Shown here piece by piece: positions 1 through 7,448 of a stretch of 38,973 bases of DNA. A model generated the notes under the pieces. That model was not told the origin of the DNA. It was given only the letters and a program-made list of their open reading frames with translations, and did not search any database. The number at the start of each line of letters is the position of its first letter. The first letter of the stretch is position 1. The stretch is from positions 1 through 38,973 of the forward strand of contig JAAELL010000334.1 in NCBI GenBank assembly GCA_024226735.1. The letters are read 5' to 3'. The translations under genes were made by a program, and so were the position numbers. The DNA is from a bacterium. Its GTDB lineage: Bacteria > Planctomycetota > UBA1135 > GCA-002686595.

Positions 1-1
1 C

Positions 2-87
2 CGTGCCCGCACCTTTGTGCCGATCGCGTCCTCGACGGGGCGCAGAGACCCCGACTGCGGGGCGATCGACGCAAAGGCACGAGCACG
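2..87. repeat. Long imperfect inverted repeat (hairpin) at the left edge
   Basis: Bases 2-27 are complementary to 62-87 at about 21 of 26 positions, plus one G-T pair. The core blocks CCTTTG and CGATCGC match exactly. The spacer holds a second small stem, CGGGG at 36-40 with CCCCG at 49-53. There is no T-run after it, so it is not a classical terminator. It could be a structured RNA end, the 3' hairpin of a gene left of the window, or the end of an element. The function is unknown. Confidence 0.5.
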
Positions 88-271
88 ACGGACTTGGACG
101 ACTCTGGCGCAATGCTGATGAATAGTCCGGGTCTAGCGGCCCGCGTTACGCGAAATGCGGACGAAACCCGAGGCGCAGCGACACGCCTTGCGGGGTTGCG
201 GAACCCGGTTAGAGTCGGACGTTCCTCAGCGTCGTCTCGTAGCGGCCACAATCATCGAAAGATCCGAACTC

Positions 272-1702
272 ATGAAGCTCTTCTCTCTTCTGTCGGTCGC
301 CGCTCTCAGCACAGCGCCGGCGCTCGCACAGTGGACGATCGACGACCTCAGCCAAGCGCGACGCGAGATCGCGATCACGGCGGTCGGCGATACGGTCGTC
401 TTCGCCGGTGGTTTCCTCCCGTCCGGCATCAGCACCGACCGGGTCGATTTCTACAACACGACGACCGAGATGTGGACGACGGGGATGCTGTCGGTCTCGC
501 GCGGCGGAGCGGCGGCGACGACCGTCGGCACGAAGGTCATCATCGGCGGCGGCGCGGACGTCACTCCCGGCGGAATGGGTCTCGACACCGTCGACATCTG
601 GGACTCGGCGACCAACACGTGGACCACGAGCAACCTGTCGTTCGCGCGCTTCGGCCTGACAGCGACGACGGTCGGCACGAAGGCGATGTTCGCGGGCGGG
701 TTCTTCACGGACGTCGTCGACATCTACGACGACGCCACAGGCATGTGGTCGACTGCGCTGCTCTCGGTCACGCGCGGCGACCTCGCGGCGACGAGCGTCG
801 GCAACCTCGCGATCTTCGCGGGCGGCTGGGACGGCGGCAGCAACACGGACGTCGTCGACATCTTCGACGACTCGACCGGAACGTGGACGGCGACGACGCT
901 CTCCGTCCCGCGCAGCCGGCTCGCGGCGACGACCGTCGGCAGTGAGGCGATCTTCGCCGGCGGCGGCAGTACGGTGCTCGGCGACTCGACCGCCGTCGAC
1001 ATCTACAACGACTCGACCGGCATGTGGACGACGGCGGCGCTCTCCGAGCCGCGCGAGTTCCTCGGGGCGGCGACCGCCGGCGGCACGGCGATCTTCGCCG
1101 GCGGCTGGAACGGGGTTGCGCAGGCCTACAGCGCGACGGCCGACTTGTACACGGCGGGCACGTGGACGACGTCCGCGATCTCGATCGCGCGCTGGGGCAT
1201 CGCGGGCGCCGGCCTGCAGAACGAGGCGTACTTCGGGGGCGGGATCGTGTTCGGCCGGCGCGTCGACATCTACACGGAGACCGGACCGATCGGCACGAGC
1301 TACTGCGGGCCGGCGATCCCCAACTCGACCGGCGGCCCCTCGACGATCTCCGCCAACGGCACGACCTCGGTCGGCCTGAACAACGTGACGCTGACCGCCG
1401 ACGGCCTGCCGCCCGGTGAGTTCGGCTACTTCCTCGCCGGCCAGACCCAGGGCTTCCTCAACCCGCCCGGCAGCCAGGGCGTCATCTGTCTCTCCGGCAA
1501 CATCGGCCGGTACAACAGCGTCGCCGACATCATTCAGGGACCGACCGGCGACCTGACGCTCGACCTGACTTCGATTCCGGTCAACCCGCCGCAGGCAGCG
1601 GCCGCGGGCGACACCTGGTACTTCCAGTGCTGGCACCGCGACACGAACCCGACTTCGACCAGCAACTTCACCGACGGCGTCACCATCGTCTTCACCCCGT
1701 AG
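272..1702 (+). CDS. Exported Kelch-repeat protein with planctomycete-type C-terminal domain
   Basis: This is a 476-residue exported protein. The start at 272 is chosen because it puts a signal peptide ([20 protein letters not shown]) at the N-terminus; the frame is open further upstream but without a sensible leader. Residues ~20-335 hold about seven Kelch units of ~47 residues, with recurring AATTVG, AIFAGG and [14 protein letters not shown] motifs, predicting a beta-propeller. Residues ~340-476 form a separate C-terminal domain beginning YCGPAIPNS and ending near FQCWHRD and DGVTIVF. A related domain ends the metalloprotease at 12818-15783. Kelch propellers usually bind proteins or glycans; the ligand here is unknown. 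The repeats are near-identical in places, suggesting recent duplication or gene conversion. Confidence 0.85.
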   Translation: MKLFSLLSVAALSTAPALAQWTIDDLSQARREIAITAVGDTVVFAGGFLPSGISTDRVDFYNTTTEMWTTGMLSVSRGGAAATTVGTKVIIGGGADVTPGGMGLDTVDIWDSATNTWTTSNLSFARFGLTATTVGTKAMFAGGFFTDVVDIYDDATGMWSTALLSVTRGDLAATSVGNLAIFAGGWDGGSNTDVVDIFDDSTGTWTATTLSVPRSRLAATTVGSEAIFAGGGSTVLGDSTAVDIYNDSTGMWTTAALSEPREFLGAATAGGTAIFAGGWNGVAQAYSATADLYTAGTWTTSAISIARWGIAGAGLQNEAYFGGGIVFGRRVDIYTETGPIGTSYCGPAIPNSTGGPSTISANGTTSVGLNNVTLTADGLPPGEFGYFLAGQTQGFLNPPGSQGVICLSGNIGRYNSVADIIQGPTGDLTLDLTSIPVNPPQAAAAGDTWYFQCWHRDTNPTSTSNFTDGVTIVFTP

Positions 1703-1756
1703 TCGCACGTGCGTCTCCACGACCTCGTCCAGGCGAGCTTGCGCGTCGGCGAGACG

Positions 1757-2486
1757 CGCTCTCGCCGGCCGCTGCCTTTTCAAGTCACGATGCGCCGCTT
1801 CGGACGCAAGCTCGACGTCGAGGCCGAGCGCGCGAAGCTCCCGCTCGCTCCGTTCTTCTTCGACATCCTGATGGCGGAGGGCGAGGAGCTGATCGATCGC
1901 TCCGTGCCGAACGCGCCGAGCGGCTGGAGCAAGCCGTGCCCAGCGCGCTGCGCGTCCCGCGGCTCGTGACGACCGACGAGGAGGCGGCCGAGGCGTTCTT
2001 CGCCGACGCACTCGAACAGGGGCACGAGGGTCTCGTCGCCAAGTCGCTGGACGCGCCGTACGAGGCGGGTCGGCGCGGCAAGCGCTGGTTCAAAATCAAG
2101 CCGGCGCACACGCTCGACCTCGTCGTGCTCGCCGCCGAGTGGGGCAGCGGTCGGCGCGAGGGCAAGCTCTCGAACCTGCACCTCGGCGCGCGCGACGGAA
2201 CGAACGGCAGCCTGGCGATGCTCGGCAAGACGTTCAAGGGCATGAGCGATGCGGTGCTCGCGTGGCAGACCGCCGAGCTGCTCGCGGGGAGGAACGGCGC
2301 GAGGGGCACGTCGTGCACGTCCGTCCCGAGCTCGTCGTCGAGATCGCGTTGGACGGCGTGCAGACGAGCCTCCACTACCCTGCTGGCCTGGCGCTGCGCT
2401 TCGCGCGGCTCGTGCGCTACCGGTCCGACAAGACCGTCGCGCAAATCGACACCCTCGACGCGGTACGCGCGCTCCTGGCGAGATAG
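1757..2486 (+). pseudogene. Fossil of ATP-dependent DNA ligase, C-terminal part in three frames
   Basis: The pieces read in order as one ATP-dependent DNA ligase. The first frame (about 1757-1900) gives [15 protein letters not shown] and APFFFDIL. The second (about 1900-2285) gives motif [17 protein letters not shown], then motif [17 protein letters not shown], and GKTFKGMSD. The third (about 2290-2486) gives [19 protein letters not shown], the OB-fold region and the natural-looking C-terminus ending ALLAR. The DNA-binding domain and the catalytic KxDG lysine motif are absent. There is no room for them, because the Kelch gene stops at 1702. At least two one-base shifts (near 1900 and 2290) plus loss of the N-terminal half mean no active ligase can be made. 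The shifts alone could be sequencing errors, but the truncation could not. Confidence 0.8.
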
Positions 2487-2610
2487 GGGCCTGGGCGCTA
2501 CGGATGACGCTGCGCGAGCTGCGCTACGCAGACGTCCGGACCACAGGCCGCCCAAGTGCGCACACGCGCCGCGCGGCGGCGGCGTAGGCTGGTGAGGAGG
2601 ATTCTTCGTC

Positions 2611-3480
2611 ATGAACCAACGACTCTCGCCCAGAGCCTGCGCCGCGTGCCTCGCGCTCCTCGTCGCTTCGTGCACCTCGTCCCCGGCCGAGAGCGTTCCC
2701 GATGAGCCGGAACGTCTCTCGTGGGCGCTCCAGGACGGCTACGTCCCGTCCTCGGTGCAGGTCATCCTGGACGAGCGACTCGCGGCCGCCGGATGCGACT
2801 ACGAGGTCGACGCGGAGACCGGAATGCTGCGGCTGCTCGAGGACTTCGACACGAGCCGCAACTACTACATCACCTACGCCATGGTCGCCGACCCGGCGCA
2901 CCCCGAGCTCACGACAGGCATCGCCTTCGGGAACCATCGCGACCAGGCGCTCGTGCGGCGCTTGCTCGGAATCGCCGAGACCGCGCAGGCGGAGCCGCCG
3001 GCCGGCATGACGATCGGGCTCAACGCGACGCCGACCAATGACCCCGCGATCTTCCGCGTCAGCCGCGGGCTGCAGGCGGAGGGCCTACGCGTCGCGATCG
3101 CGAGCAAGAGCGACCCATCGCAGCTCGACTGGCTCGACAGCGCCGACTTCCGGTACGAGGCCGGCGCGGGCGAGGTGACGCTCGGCGGCGGACGCGCCGT
3201 CGACGCCGACACGCAGTTCCTGTTCTTGTCCGGTCAGCCGTCGGCCCGGAACGTGTTCCAACTCGGCGAGCACGCCAAGAACAACAAGGTGCGCGTCGTC
3301 GTGAACGACCGCCGGCTGGTCGAGGACGTCGACTTCGTCGTCGACAAGGCCGCCGGCACGGTCACGATCCTCGACGATGCGTTCCGCGCTGGCGGCGCGC
3401 AGTACCACGTCGCCGCCGGCAACCTCGCCATCGGCAATCACGTGGGCGGCGATCGTCTCCTCGAGCTCCTACGCGATTGA
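2611..3480 (+). CDS. Lipoprotein with three internal beta-rich repeats
   Basis: This is a 289-residue predicted lipoprotein. The lipobox LVAS-C places the lipidated cysteine at residue 21. A good ribosome site (GAGGAGG) lies about 10 bases before the ATG. Three regions resemble each other: residues ~48-92, ~158-209 and ~226-272. Each has the pattern V-x-V, then L, an aromatic or D followed by Y/F-x-V/A, a G and a hydrophobic strand (for example YEVDAETGMLRLL and FVVDKAAGTVTIL). This suggests tandem copies of a small beta domain. No enzymatic motif is visible and I do not recognise the family. It stands alone, between the ligase fossil and a gene on the opposite strand, and probably faces the periplasm or cell surface. 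Confidence 0.75.
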   Translation: MNQRLSPRACAACLALLVASCTSSPAESVPDEPERLSWALQDGYVPSSVQVILDERLAAAGCDYEVDAETGMLRLLEDFDTSRNYYITYAMVADPAHPELTTGIAFGNHRDQALVRRLLGIAETAQAEPPAGMTIGLNATPTNDPAIFRVSRGLQAEGLRVAIASKSDPSQLDWLDSADFRYEAGAGEVTLGGGRAVDADTQFLFLSGQPSARNVFQLGEHAKNNKVRVVVNDRRLVEDVDFVVDKAAGTVTILDDAFRAGGAQYHVAAGNLAIGNHVGGDRLLELLRD

Positions 3481-3540
3481 CGGCGGACCGGCCCCTCCGA
3501 CTCGTTCTGGAGAACGTCTGCGGACGTCGGTAGCGGGTGA

Positions 3541-3855
3541 TCAGCGACTAGACGCGAGCTCCCGCTCGTCCAGCTGCGCTTCGTCTCGCAGAAGGCCGTC
3601 TTTTGGAAGGCCGTCTTCCAGAAGGCCATCCTCGAGAAGCGCTGCTCGGGCGGGAGCCTGCCGGTCGACGAGCTGTTCGCCGACTGAGCCCTCGACTGAG
3701 CCATCGACTGAGACATCGAATGGGCCCTCGAACGCCGATCGATCCGCGCGCTCCTCCATTGGGGTGCTACGCACCATCGTTGCGATGATGACGACCGCGG
3801 CAACGGCAATGGTCCCGTTGCGACGCGATGAGCGTCTCTTGGGGCGAGAAGGCAT
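3541..3855 (-). CDS. Small single-span membrane protein with low-complexity acidic tail
   Basis: This is a 104-residue candidate protein: a basic N-terminus (MPSRPKRRSSRRNG), one hydrophobic span (TIAVAAVVIIATMV, residues ~15-28), then a polar tail. The tail contains two repeat tracts: VSVDGSVEGSVGE, from a 12-bp DNA repeat, and LLEDGLLEDGLPKDGLL, from a 15-bp DNA repeat. It lies 77 bp downstream of the ECF42-type sigma gene on the same strand, so it may be the third gene of that unit. No clear ribosome site precedes the ATG, and the frame opens further upstream without good start context. No homologue is recognised. The basic-then-hydrophobic layout favours a real type II membrane protein, but a chance open frame in repeat DNA is possible. 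Confidence 0.45.
   Translation of the reverse strand: MPSRPKRRSSRRNGTIAVAAVVIIATMVRSTPMEERADRSAFEGPFDVSVDGSVEGSVGEQLVDRQAPARAALLEDGLLEDGLPKDGLLRDEAQLDERELASSR
3590..3634. repeat. 15-bp tandem repeat, three copies
   Basis: Three 15-bp units starting at 3590, 3605 and 3620 share the core GAAGGCC(G/A)TC. The unit length is a multiple of three, so copy-number change would keep the reading frame of the small membrane protein. Confidence 0.75.
3681..3728. repeat. 12-bp tandem repeat, four copies
   Basis: The units start at 3681, 3693, 3705 and 3717. The first three are CGACTGAG followed by CCCT, CCAT or ACAT; the fourth has diverged. They encode the Val-Asp-Gly-Ser-Val-Glu-Gly-like stretch of the minus-strand small membrane protein. 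Confidence 0.8.
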
Positions 3856-3932
3856 GGAGAGGGAGAGGTGGGGCCGTACTGAGAAACGCTTTCTCCGCGG
3901 GAATCGGCCAGCAAATCCAGGAAATCTCGCTC

Positions 3933-5152
3933 TCACTCCGAGAGGGCGTCGATGCGGCGCTGCAGGAAGCGTGTCTCGGACGCGTTGTCCGTACGAACCA
4001 ATGCGCACCGGTAGGCGTCCAACGCTGCGCTCGACCGGCCGAGCTGCCGCAACAGGTCGGCCCGCGTCGCGTGCAGGTACGGATACTCCTGCAGTGCCCC
4101 GCCGGACACGAGCCCCTCGACCTCCGCCAGTCCCGCCTCCGGCCCACGCGCCATCGCGACGGCGACGGCGCGGTTCAGCTCGAAGACGGGCGAGGGCTGC
4201 AGGCCGATCAGGGTGTCGTAGAGAGCTTCGATCTGGCCCCAGTCAGTGTCCTCGGTGCGACGCGCCTCGGTGTGCACGGCCGCGATCGCGGCCTGGATCT
4301 GGTACGGGCCGGGGCGACGCATCGCGAGCGCGTGTTCGAGCACACCGACGCCCTCGGCGATCGCCGCGCCGTCCCACGCCGTCCGGTCCTGGTCACCGAG
4401 CAGGACGAGTCCCCCGCCCCATCGGTGCGCGCGTCTCGACGCGAGTCGTGCAGGAGCATCAACGCGAGGAGTCCGTGCACCTCCGGCTCCGCACGCATGA
4501 GCTCGGTGAGGACGCGCCCGAGCCGGATCGCCTCGCTGCACAGATCGCGGCGCACGAGCGCATCCCCGGCGGTCGCGGCAAAGCCCTCGTTGAAGACGAG
4601 GTACACGACCCCGAGAACGGCGGGCAACCGCTCGAGCAAGAGCTCGGGTGGCGGCACCCGGTACGGAATGTCCGCTTCGCGGATCTTGCGCTTCGCGCGC
4701 ACGAGTCGCTGCGCGAGCGTCGCCTCGCGCACGAGGAACGCGCGGGCGATCTCGAGCGTCCTCAGCCCGCAGAGCGTGTTCAGCGTCAGCGCGACTTGAG
4801 CGTCGTGGTGCAGCGCCGGGTGGCAGCACGTGAAGATCAAGCGCAGTCGATCGTCGTGCGGGAACGCATCCGCCTCCGCGACGATCTCGTCCCCTCCCGT
4901 TGCGCCCGCCTGTTCGAGCCGCAAGTCGTCGACCTTGTCGGCGTGAACGCGGCGCCGGCGCATGCCGTCGACGAGCCGCCGCTTGGCCACCGCTTGGATC
5001 CAGGCCGCCGGCCGTGCGGGCAGACCCTCCGCGCTCCAGCGGTCGAGCGCCACCGCCCAAGCGTCGGCGAGCGCCTCCTCCGCCGGCTCGAAGTGGCCAC
5101 CACAAAACCGGATCAGGCTGGCTAGAATCGCGCCGTATTCCGCACGGAACAC
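3933..5152 (-). pseudogene. ECF42-type sigma factor with C-terminal extension, frame broken in the middle
   Basis: The 5' frame (5152 to about 4415) carries sigma regions 2 and 4 and the family hallmarks DDRLRLIFTCCHPAL, LTLNTLCGLRTLEIARAFL, VFNEGF and LALMLLHDSRRDAR. The other frame (about 4415 to 3933) continues exactly where the family continues, with GLVLLGDQDRTAWD, RRPGPYQIQAAIAAVH, DTDWGQIEALYD, ELNRAVAVAMA and LHATRADLLRQLG. The break sits at a G5 run on the coding strand (C5 at 4411-4415); one extra G would restore one frame. ECF42 sigma factors pair with DGPF/YCII proteins, and their TPR-like C-terminal extension is needed for activity. As read, the sigma domains are cut from that extension. 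The GTG at 5152 is the first sensible start. An ATG at 5181, overlapping the stop of the upstream YCII gene as ATGA, is out of frame. Confidence 0.85.
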
Positions 5153-5177
5153 GGCCTCGACCGACTGCCGCGCATCG

Positions 5178-5540
5178 TCATCCCTGGGGATCGTCGGGCT
5201 CCCAGATCGGACGGATCTCGATCGAACCGTAGGTTGCGGACGGAATCTTCTCGGCCCACGCGATCGCCTCGTCGAGGTTCGCCACGTCGATCAAGTAGTA
5301 GCCGCCGACCTGCTCCTTCGTCTCCGCGAACGGACCATCGACCGCCTGCGCCTTGCCATCGCGCACGCGCACGGTCGTGGCGGTGCTCGTCGGCTGTAGC
5401 CGCTCGGCCGACAGCATCGCCCCGGACTTCTGCAGGTCCTCGGTGAAGGTGCCGTAGGCCCCCATCAGCTCGCCCATCTGATCCGCATCGAGCGTAGCGT
5501 AGTGGGACTCGGGACTGTTGATGAGAAGCATGTAGCGCAT
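5178..5540 (-). CDS. YCII-related DGPF-domain protein
   Basis: This is a 120-residue protein of the YCII/DGPF family. It begins MRYMLLINSPE and carries the family motif DGPFAETKEQ at residues ~68-77, then GGYYLIDVANLDEAIAWAEKIP, all typical of the ferredoxin-like fold. A strong ribosome site (GGAAGGAAA) precedes the ATG. It lies just upstream of the ECF42-type sigma gene on the same strand. In this family the DGPF genes are the usual direct targets and neighbours of ECF42 sigma factors. The biochemical role of DGPF proteins is not established. A candidate ECF42 promoter lies 60-84 bases upstream of the start. Confidence 0.93.
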   Translation of the reverse strand: MRYMLLINSPESHYATLDADQMGELMGAYGTFTEDLQKSGAMLSAERLQPTSTATTVRVRDGKAQAVDGPFAETKEQVGGYYLIDVANLDEAIAWAEKIPSATYGSIEIRPIWEPDDPQG

Positions 5541-5598
5541 TCGTCGTTTCCTTCCGTAGTTCTTGTTGCCGACCTCCGGGACGGCTTCCGATCCGCCC

Positions 5599-5624
5599 GT
5601 CGATCGGGTGGCCGGCGATCGACA
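5599..5624 (-). promoter_or_regulatory. Candidate ECF42-type promoter for the YCII-sigma unit
   Basis: Read on the minus strand, TGTCGA (5624-5619) is followed after 16 bases by CGAC (5602-5599). The published ECF42 promoter pattern is TGTCGA at -35 with CGA or CGTC-like bases at -10, usually 16-17 bases apart. This would give a leader of roughly 50 bases before the YCII start at 5540 and implies autoregulation by the adjacent sigma factor. It is inferred from motif and position only. Confidence 0.5.
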
Positions 5625-5652
5625 GGATTCTCGCCGATTCCTCCCGGACCGG

Positions 5653-5704
5653 CCCGGGTCGAATTCGAGCTTGCATTCGACGGTCCCCGCCCGGGCTCGA
5701 ATTC
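5653..5704. promoter_or_regulatory. Directly repeated CCCGGG-TCGAATTC boxes in a divergent promoter region
   Basis: CCCGGGTCGAATTC at 5653-5666 recurs as CCCGGGCTCGAATTC at 5690-5704, with starts 37 bases apart. They lie in the 209-bp gap between the divergent YCII gene and the sigma-like gene at 5750. Two near-identical 14-15 bp boxes upstream of a regulatory gene suggest a protein-binding site. The binder is unknown. Confidence 0.4.
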
Positions 5705-5749
5705 CGCTATGCTCGGGGGCGTCGGGACTCCCGTACCGACGCTCGCACC

Positions 5750-6389
5750 ATGCCAGGTCAACCGTCTCGCAAACGGCAGACAGGGTCTACGGGGACTCCT
5801 GCCCTCCCCGTTCTCGGCGCCCTCTCTTCCGATGCCACACGTCGGCTCCTCGCGGAGTCGGACGATGGGCACGTCCTCCGACTCCTCGAGGACGGCGACC
5901 CGATCGCGCTCCGCCCACGCTGCCGGAGCTGGCGCGCGCGCTACGCCTTCATCCTCGACGAGCGCGACCTCGTCATCTTCTCGCGCGCCCGCATCGTGCT
6001 CGACCGCGCGCTGCTCGGCGCGGACGACGACGTCGACGCCTGGCTCGACGAGCGCACCGCTCACACCGCCGAGGCTCTGATGGCCCGCGAAGAGCAGGCC
6101 GCCCGCGACGCCGAGCCCCTCGAAGACCCGCTGCGCCCCCACCTCGCGCCTCGTCGGCGTCAAGTCGGGACACGTCCGCAAGGCGGTCGTCGTCCTCAAC
6201 GGCCTGGGCGAGGACGTCCGCGGCGCCTTCTACCACCTCGTCTACCGTCAACGCTCGCTCGCCGAGTACTCCAAGGAGATCGGTCAGGACCGCGCCCACA
6301 CCAAGACCCTGCTGCGCCGCGCCCTGCTCGCGGTCTCGCTGATGAACGATCCGCGCTACGACCCCTTCGAGGATCAACCCGATGCCTAG
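5750..6389 (+). pseudogene. Sigma-factor-like gene, frame broken at a C5 run
   Basis: The first frame starts at ATG 5750 and gives an alpha-helical region with LLAESDDGHVLRLLEDGDPIAL and DAWLDERTAHTAEALMAREE. After about 6140 the sense continues in another frame: SRLVGVKSGHVRKAVVVLNG, then AFYHLVYRQRSLAEYSKEIG, ending MNDPRYDPFEDQPDA at a stop at 6387-6389. The second half resembles sigma region 4 (a helix, then S-L-A-E-Y-x-x-E-I-G as in a helix-turn-helix, then LLRRALLAV). The break is at C5, 6136-6140; removing one C joins the halves. The stop overlaps the ATG of the next gene, indicating translational coupling and a real gene. Assignment to the sigma-70 group is moderate: region 2 is not clearly recognisable. 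Confidence 0.65.
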
Positions 6390-7299
6390 CTGGATGACTC
6401 CACTGAGTGAGGAGCTGCAGGAGGTTCTCCGCGACGTGGCTCAGGATCCGCGGTCGACTTTGTTCCGGGTTAGCGGGAACGAGTTGCCCGATGAGCCGGT
6501 GAGTGAGTGGAGCGCGGGGTGGACGGTGGCGGAGCGGGAGTTGTTGCGGGTGTATCGGGAGGAGGTGGGGTTGTTGTTGCGGGATGTGATGCGGTTTGAG
6601 TTGAGACGGTCGGAGAGGGGGAGGAACTTGTTTCGGTTCCCCTCTCTTCCCCACTACGCATCGGCCACGGTGAAAGAACCGAGCCTATTGCGCCGAGCAA
6701 GCGCATACCGTGACTTGTATGGTGCCGACGATCTCCCGCCCGCCGTCAGCGACGTCATGGAGAGCCTCGCAACCGAACCTACCGGTAAGTCGCGAGTGTC
6801 ACGGGTGGGGGCGGCCGCATCGAGCCTCGCCGACAACGACAGCACGGCAATCCTGCATGCTATGTGCCAGGTTTCGGAAGGGCTCTCAGACCGACAGACG
6901 ATTGAGCGGCTTCGCTCAGTCGCCGAATGCTCGCAGTCGCAGTACTACAAGGCGATGGCTTGGTCGAACATTGGCCTGGTGAACGAGAGCCTCAGGCAGC
7001 CCACTGAGGCATGGCGGGCATACAGGAGAGCATCTGCACTGTGGCCGGAGGCAACGTTCTACCGAGTCTGTTGGCTGGGGAATGCCCTCCTGGCATGTGA
7101 CGACTCGGCAAGCCAAGCAGCCCGCGAAGCGTTGGCCCACGATCTAGGATCTGGTTCTGTCGTGGCGAACGAGAGCATTGCCAAGCTCAAGTGGCGCTGC
7201 GACCGTTTCTATGGAGGGGGAGAGAACGACTTCGACTGGAGCGTCCGACTGAGCTCGCTGGACGCCGCTACAACGGAAACCCTCGATGAGTCTCCCTAG
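6382..7299 (+). CDS. TPR-like protein of unknown function, coupled to the sigma-like gene
   Basis: This is a 305-residue soluble protein that I do not recognise. Its ATG lies inside the last codons of the sigma-like gene (8-base overlap). The N-terminal ~90 residues are charged and helical (TVAERELLRVYREEVGLLLR). Residues ~185-275 look like tetratricopeptide helices (YYKAMAWSNIGLVNESLRQP, then EAWRAYRRASALWPEA). Position beside a sigma factor suggests a partner such as an anti-sigma or scaffold; this is inference from position. Base use is odd: roughly 6480-6640 is very rich in G and poor in C on the coding strand, and the rest is less GC-rich than neighbours, so the gene looks like a mosaic or a transfer. 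Confidence 0.7.
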   Translation: MPSWMTPLSEELQEVLRDVAQDPRSTLFRVSGNELPDEPVSEWSAGWTVAERELLRVYREEVGLLLRDVMRFELRRSERGRNLFRFPSLPHYASATVKEPSLLRRASAYRDLYGADDLPPAVSDVMESLATEPTGKSRVSRVGAAASSLADNDSTAILHAMCQVSEGLSDRQTIERLRSVAECSQSQYYKAMAWSNIGLVNESLRQPTEAWRAYRRASALWPEATFYRVCWLGNALLACDDSASQAAREALAHDLGSGSVVANESIAKLKWRCDRFYGGGENDFDWSVRLSSLDAATTETLDESP

Positions 7300-7438
7300 A
7301 GACCGCTGTTGGACTGTCCGCATCCTCGCCGCGCTCTTCATCCTCAGCTCGGCGCAGATTGCATCCGCAGGCGGCGGGACCGGCCCCCCCACCTACGCCC
7401 CCGCCAAGAAAGCACTCCCCAAACCTCCGTGCCCCTGA
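7286..7438 (+). CDS. Tiny exported peptide, 50 residues, signal peptide
   Basis: The ATG at 7286 overlaps the end of the TPR-like gene by 14 bases. The reading frame is MSLPRDRCWTVR followed by the hydrophobic ILAALFILSSAQIASA and a short tail GGGTGPPTYAPAKKALPKP ending in CP. The layout is a complete signal peptide with a plausible AxA cleavage site, leaving a mature peptide of about 22 residues rich in Gly, Pro and Lys. It is followed 10 bases later by the large membrane-anchored gene. The coupling on both sides argues for a translated gene; function unknown. Confidence 0.55.
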   Translation: MSLPRDRCWTVRILAALFILSSAQIASAGGGTGPPTYAPAKKALPKPPCP

Positions 7439-7448
7439 CGTCGAACCC

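Noticed and set aside
4405..4425. Programmed ribosomal frameshift in the ECF42 gene
   Set aside because: There is a short homopolymer but no X-XXY-YYZ slip site or downstream structure that I can see; base-call error or mutation is simpler.
3377..5125. 582-codon plus-strand open frame
   Set aside because: It covers the minus-strand ECF42 gene and the end of the lipoprotein; Arg/Ala/Pro-rich with no signal or domain.
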